64,000 nt of DNA from positions 433,529,408 through 433,593,407 of the forward strand of contig NC_066584.1 in NCBI RefSeq assembly GCF_024323335.1, read 5' to 3'. The notes beneath the pieces were generated by a model. That model was not told where the DNA came from and made no database searches. It was given only the letters and a program-made list of their open reading frames with translations. Both the position numbers and the translations under genes were made by a program. Source of the stretch: Lathyrus oleraceus. Taxonomy: Eukaryota; Streptophyta; Magnoliopsida; Fabales; Fabaceae. Positions 61,445 through 64,000 of this stretch are shown here, one piece after another. How positions within the stretch are numbered: position 1 is the first letter of the stretch; the number at the start of each line of letters is the position of its first letter.

Positions 61445-62129
61445 CTCTTTTTTTGATTTTTTTTTTTGAAATTGTGACTGCCAAGTCATTGGTCATTGCA
61501 GAACAACCGACATAAAATTTGGATTTGTATGGTTCTTTCGACACTTCAGGATGTGTGTGAAGAATGTCGTATGGTTGATCCTTGTGTGGGATATTTCATC
61601 TTTGTAATTTGAAGGTGTAGTCAAATCAACTGAACACTACCCTGCCCCAGGTTAAATGTAAGGGTTTGTAGATCCGAAATAAACTCTTACTTCTAGGCTC
61701 AAAGTGGTTGACTAGGGATTAACTCCTTATCTCTCCAGTGTTTGGGAATTTGAAACAATGCTTGTACATCATCAGCAAGGTTTTATCCGAAAGCATACAA
61801 TCAGCAATTATGAGTATTTTGTTTTCGTCATCCTCCTTCCAACATTTACTAATAATAGTGTGATGAAGAAAGTGAGGTGGAGAAGTATGTGTTTGTGATT
61901 TGCAAATGTGATAGATGAGTGAATATGAAAGATTGATTCAAAGCATGCATAATCATCCCATTAATAAGACCAAATAAGAATAACAATGTTTAAAGTATAC
62001 AGTACTTAAACAATCAAGAACAAATTACAAGAATGCAAAAATGGTAAAAATGGCATAATGATCGCCTTCATTCAAATGAACAGGCCTTCATCTCTTGATT
62101 CTTCTACTTGCTCAGGCCGATAGGAAGCT

Positions 62130-63734
62130 TTATCTTCGAGGTTCACTCGACTCTGCATGCGCTGGCATGGGATTTGTTGCGACATTTGGCCTCACTGGCG
62201 TGAATGTAAGTGCCTTACTATCAATCAGGTCCTGGACCTTATGCTTGAAAGCCTTACAGTTCTCTATTGTGTGCCCAGGGGCACCCATGTGATACTCACA
62301 GTGAGCATTGGCGTCGTAGCCTGGAGGATATGGTGGAGTTGCAGGTGTTATCTCCTTCAGAACAACCGATCCATCCTTTAGCAGGTAAGGGAGGATCTTG
62401 CTATATGATACTGGCAAAGGATCGAAATGTCTTTCTGGCCTTCTTGCCCTTTGCTGGTTAGGCTGACGTGGTTGTGGAGCACGTTGATGTTGATTTTGGT
62501 GCGGCTGCCGGTAAGCCGGCTGTTGATAAGGCTGTTGATATCGTTATTGATATGGTTGCTGATATGGAGGCTGATATGGCGTCGGGATGACCGCGTCAAC
62601 TTGATGATAAGGCGTATGAGCATACGGAGGTGCCCTATATCCTCCTCCTCTCATTATGGCATTGGTCTGCCCTTCTGGCTTCCTTGGGAGATTGGGATAG
62701 GGTTTCTTCATCCCACTTGAAACATTGGCAGCACAAGGTAACTTTCCCTTCTTGATTTGGCTTTCAATTCGTTCTCCCACGGAGACAACCTCAGCAAAAG
62801 TTGGGAAGCTAGATCCTACCATTTTCTCCATGTACTGGGTGTGCAGGGTTCCCATAAACATATCCATTAGTTCTTTGTCAAGAAGAGGAGGTTGAACACG
62901 AGCTGCTAGCTCTCTCCACCGCTGGGCATATTCCTTGAATGACTCATTGTTGCACTGAATCATGTCTTGCAGCTGTGTGCGATTGGGTGCTAGATCAGTA
63001 TTATACTGATAATGTCTGAGGAAGGCTTCAGCAAGGTCTCTCCATGATTGGACATGTCCTCTCTCTAGTTGCATATACCACTCCAAAGATGCCCCACTGA
63101 GGCTATCTTGGAAGTAATGAATCAGGAGTTGATCATTACCGATGTGGGCGGCCATTTTGCGACAGTAGGCTCTGAGGTGTGTTCTTGGGCAGCTAATCCC
63201 TTTGTATTTGTCAAAGTCCGGGACTTTGAACTTTTGTGGAATCACCAATCCTGGCACCAGGCACATATCAACGGCGTCCAAACCGGGAGTAGTGTGAACC
63301 TCTAAGGACTTGAACTTTTCCTCCAAAGCATGGAGTCTATCAACAGCTGGGTCTGGGAGACCCCCAACAGCAGGTTTGGCGGGTTGTGGCATGAAGAATG
63401 CGTCGTATGGATCTTCATCACCCATCAAGGATCCATGGCGAGCAGATGTAGCAGAATGCTCATGGGGATTCATGTTGTCCATGGGGATCGGAATATGGAT
63501 TGGTCCTCCTCTAGGGTGGGCAGGATTACCATCAAGGTTAGTTACCCCAGGGATGCTAAGTGATGGCGATCGAAACTCGGCAGCAACTTTCCTGGCTTCA
63601 GCGTTAGTCTCAGCATCCTTCTCCTTCTGGGCCAGGAGTAGCATGGTCTCAAGCAGACGGTCCATCTTTGCCTGCATGGAGTCAATGTCGGTTCTCATCG
63701 AAACCTGGTTTGCTTCCAACTGTTCGAGTGTCAT
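62130..63734 (-). pseudogene. Ogre-type gag
   Basis: About 535 codons on the minus strand, from ATG 63734. The N-terminus is coiled-coil-like (LEANQVSMRTDIDSMQAKMD). A central capsid-like Retrotrans_gag region follows: VPDFDKYKGISCPRTHLRAY, FQDSLSGASLEWYMQLER, WRDLAEAFLRHYQYN and SFKEYAQRWRELAARVQPPL. Then comes a Gln/Tyr/Pro-rich stretch, and near the C-terminus a zinc-knuckle-like CEYHMGAPGHTIENC. One in-frame stop TAA at 62544-62546 (CAA expected from the surrounding QPYQ repeats) breaks it; the frame continues unchanged to TAA 62130. Gag packages the element RNA in virus-like particles. Protease and RT do not follow; the next sequence is 3' UTR. Confidence 0.88.
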
Positions 63735-64000
63735 CTTGTAGTTGCGGCGTGTCTCGTACCGGTGTCGAGTAGTCAGCGTTTACTGGACAAGGGGAGAATA
63801 TGGTGTAAGTTTTTATTTTTGGAAGATGAAATGCAATGCATGTTTATGATATGCAAATGCATGAAGTTTGCCATGATTTTTCACATAGGAATACAGACTC
63901 AAAATTATTCACACGTCGGGTACGTCAGGATAACAGGAAGAAGTACGGGTTTTTCTGATTACTAGAAATTCCCAAGGGTAGGTTCTAAAGTTATGTTTTC
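63735..64000 (-). other. Leader region upstream of gag
   Basis: Non-coding sequence before the gag ATG. Ogre elements often carry an extra ORF1 and an intron here, but nothing is recognisable in this short stretch. The element continues beyond the window. Confidence 0.4.

Larger units (their letters stand above)
57810..62129 (-). other. 3' UTR of family B element
   Basis: Long non-coding region between gag and the 3' LTR. Contents: polypurine tract, minisatellite (58050-59470), three TATCAACAAAAGGTTG-like variants (59570-59745), unassigned sequence, and the hairpin chain at 61313-61444 that in family A follows the pol stop. Nothing between 61450 and 62129 was recognised as pol, so the pol gene seems deleted between gag and the 3' UTR. 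Confidence 0.75.

Noticed and set aside
62157..63741. Plus-strand frames opposite gag
   Set aside because: Shadows of the minus-strand gag gene; no independent motif.
1..64000. tRNA, rRNA or host protein genes
   Set aside because: None seen on either strand; all recognisable coding text belongs to transposable elements.

Overview
This window looks like plant nuclear DNA made almost entirely of nested, mostly decayed transposable elements. I found no convincing host gene, tRNA, rRNA or bacterial feature. The main sequence types are Ogre/Tat-lineage Ty3/gypsy elements: giant LTRs starting TGTAAGACC or TGTCGTACC, two RNase H domains, and long 3' UTRs carrying tandem repeats. Together with an SIRE/Maximus-type Ty1/copia element they suggest a legume, most likely of the Pisum/Vicia/Lathyrus/Lens group. 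The species call is an inference from family knowledge.

Left part (1-20662). An unassigned repeat-like stretch (1-631) is followed by an inverted Tat-type LTR (family A, copy A1, 632-5278). This abuts a plus-strand fragment of a family A element: RNase H to integrase (5280-7193), 3' UTR (to 8332) and a truncated 3' LTR (A2, 8333-12256). A2 ends inside an older, minus-strand Tat element. That element's pol remnant (15640-17733) lies tail to tail with an intron-containing antisense gene encoding a plant mobile domain (12257-15442). An LTR fragment (17734-18760), a LINE zf-RVT remnant (18770-19280) and AT-rich DNA follow.

Middle (20663-27331). A nearly intact 4.5-kb Ty1/copia element (20668-25153) has 212-bp LTRs, a TCTAT target duplication and one 1319-codon gag-pol frame with all catalytic motifs visible. 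After AT-rich DNA comes the 5' piece of another LTR (26970-27331), interrupted by the next element.

Right part (27332-64000). A large minus-strand family A element has its 3' LTR (A3) at 27332-43311. Inside A3 are a 2.87-kb CACTA DNA transposon (27700-30566, TSD ATA) and an 8.4-kb SIRE-type copia element (33217-41648, TSD AGTTT). Its 3' UTR (43312-46165) and pol (46166-51873) follow; pol is split by a 1357-bp solo LTR (50152-51508, TSD TTCCC). Its other LTR (A4, from 51874) is interrupted at 53515 by a second Ogre-like element (family B). Family B contributes a 4295-bp 3' LTR, a 3' UTR with about 33 hairpin-like minisatellite units, and a gag gene with no pol before the window ends.

The signals I rate highest are structural. 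(1) A chain of covarying hairpins follows the pol stop in families A and B. (2) The family B 3' UTR minisatellite has a constant loop and arms that change together. (3) Perfect palindromes in the family B LTR keep their symmetry when their sequence changes. (4) Four CACTA exons splice, in frame, into a Ulp1-type protease domain fused by deletion to a transposase N-terminus. (5) An intron-containing antisense plant-mobile-domain gene sits inside a Tat element. All positions and counts come from reading the sequence by eye.
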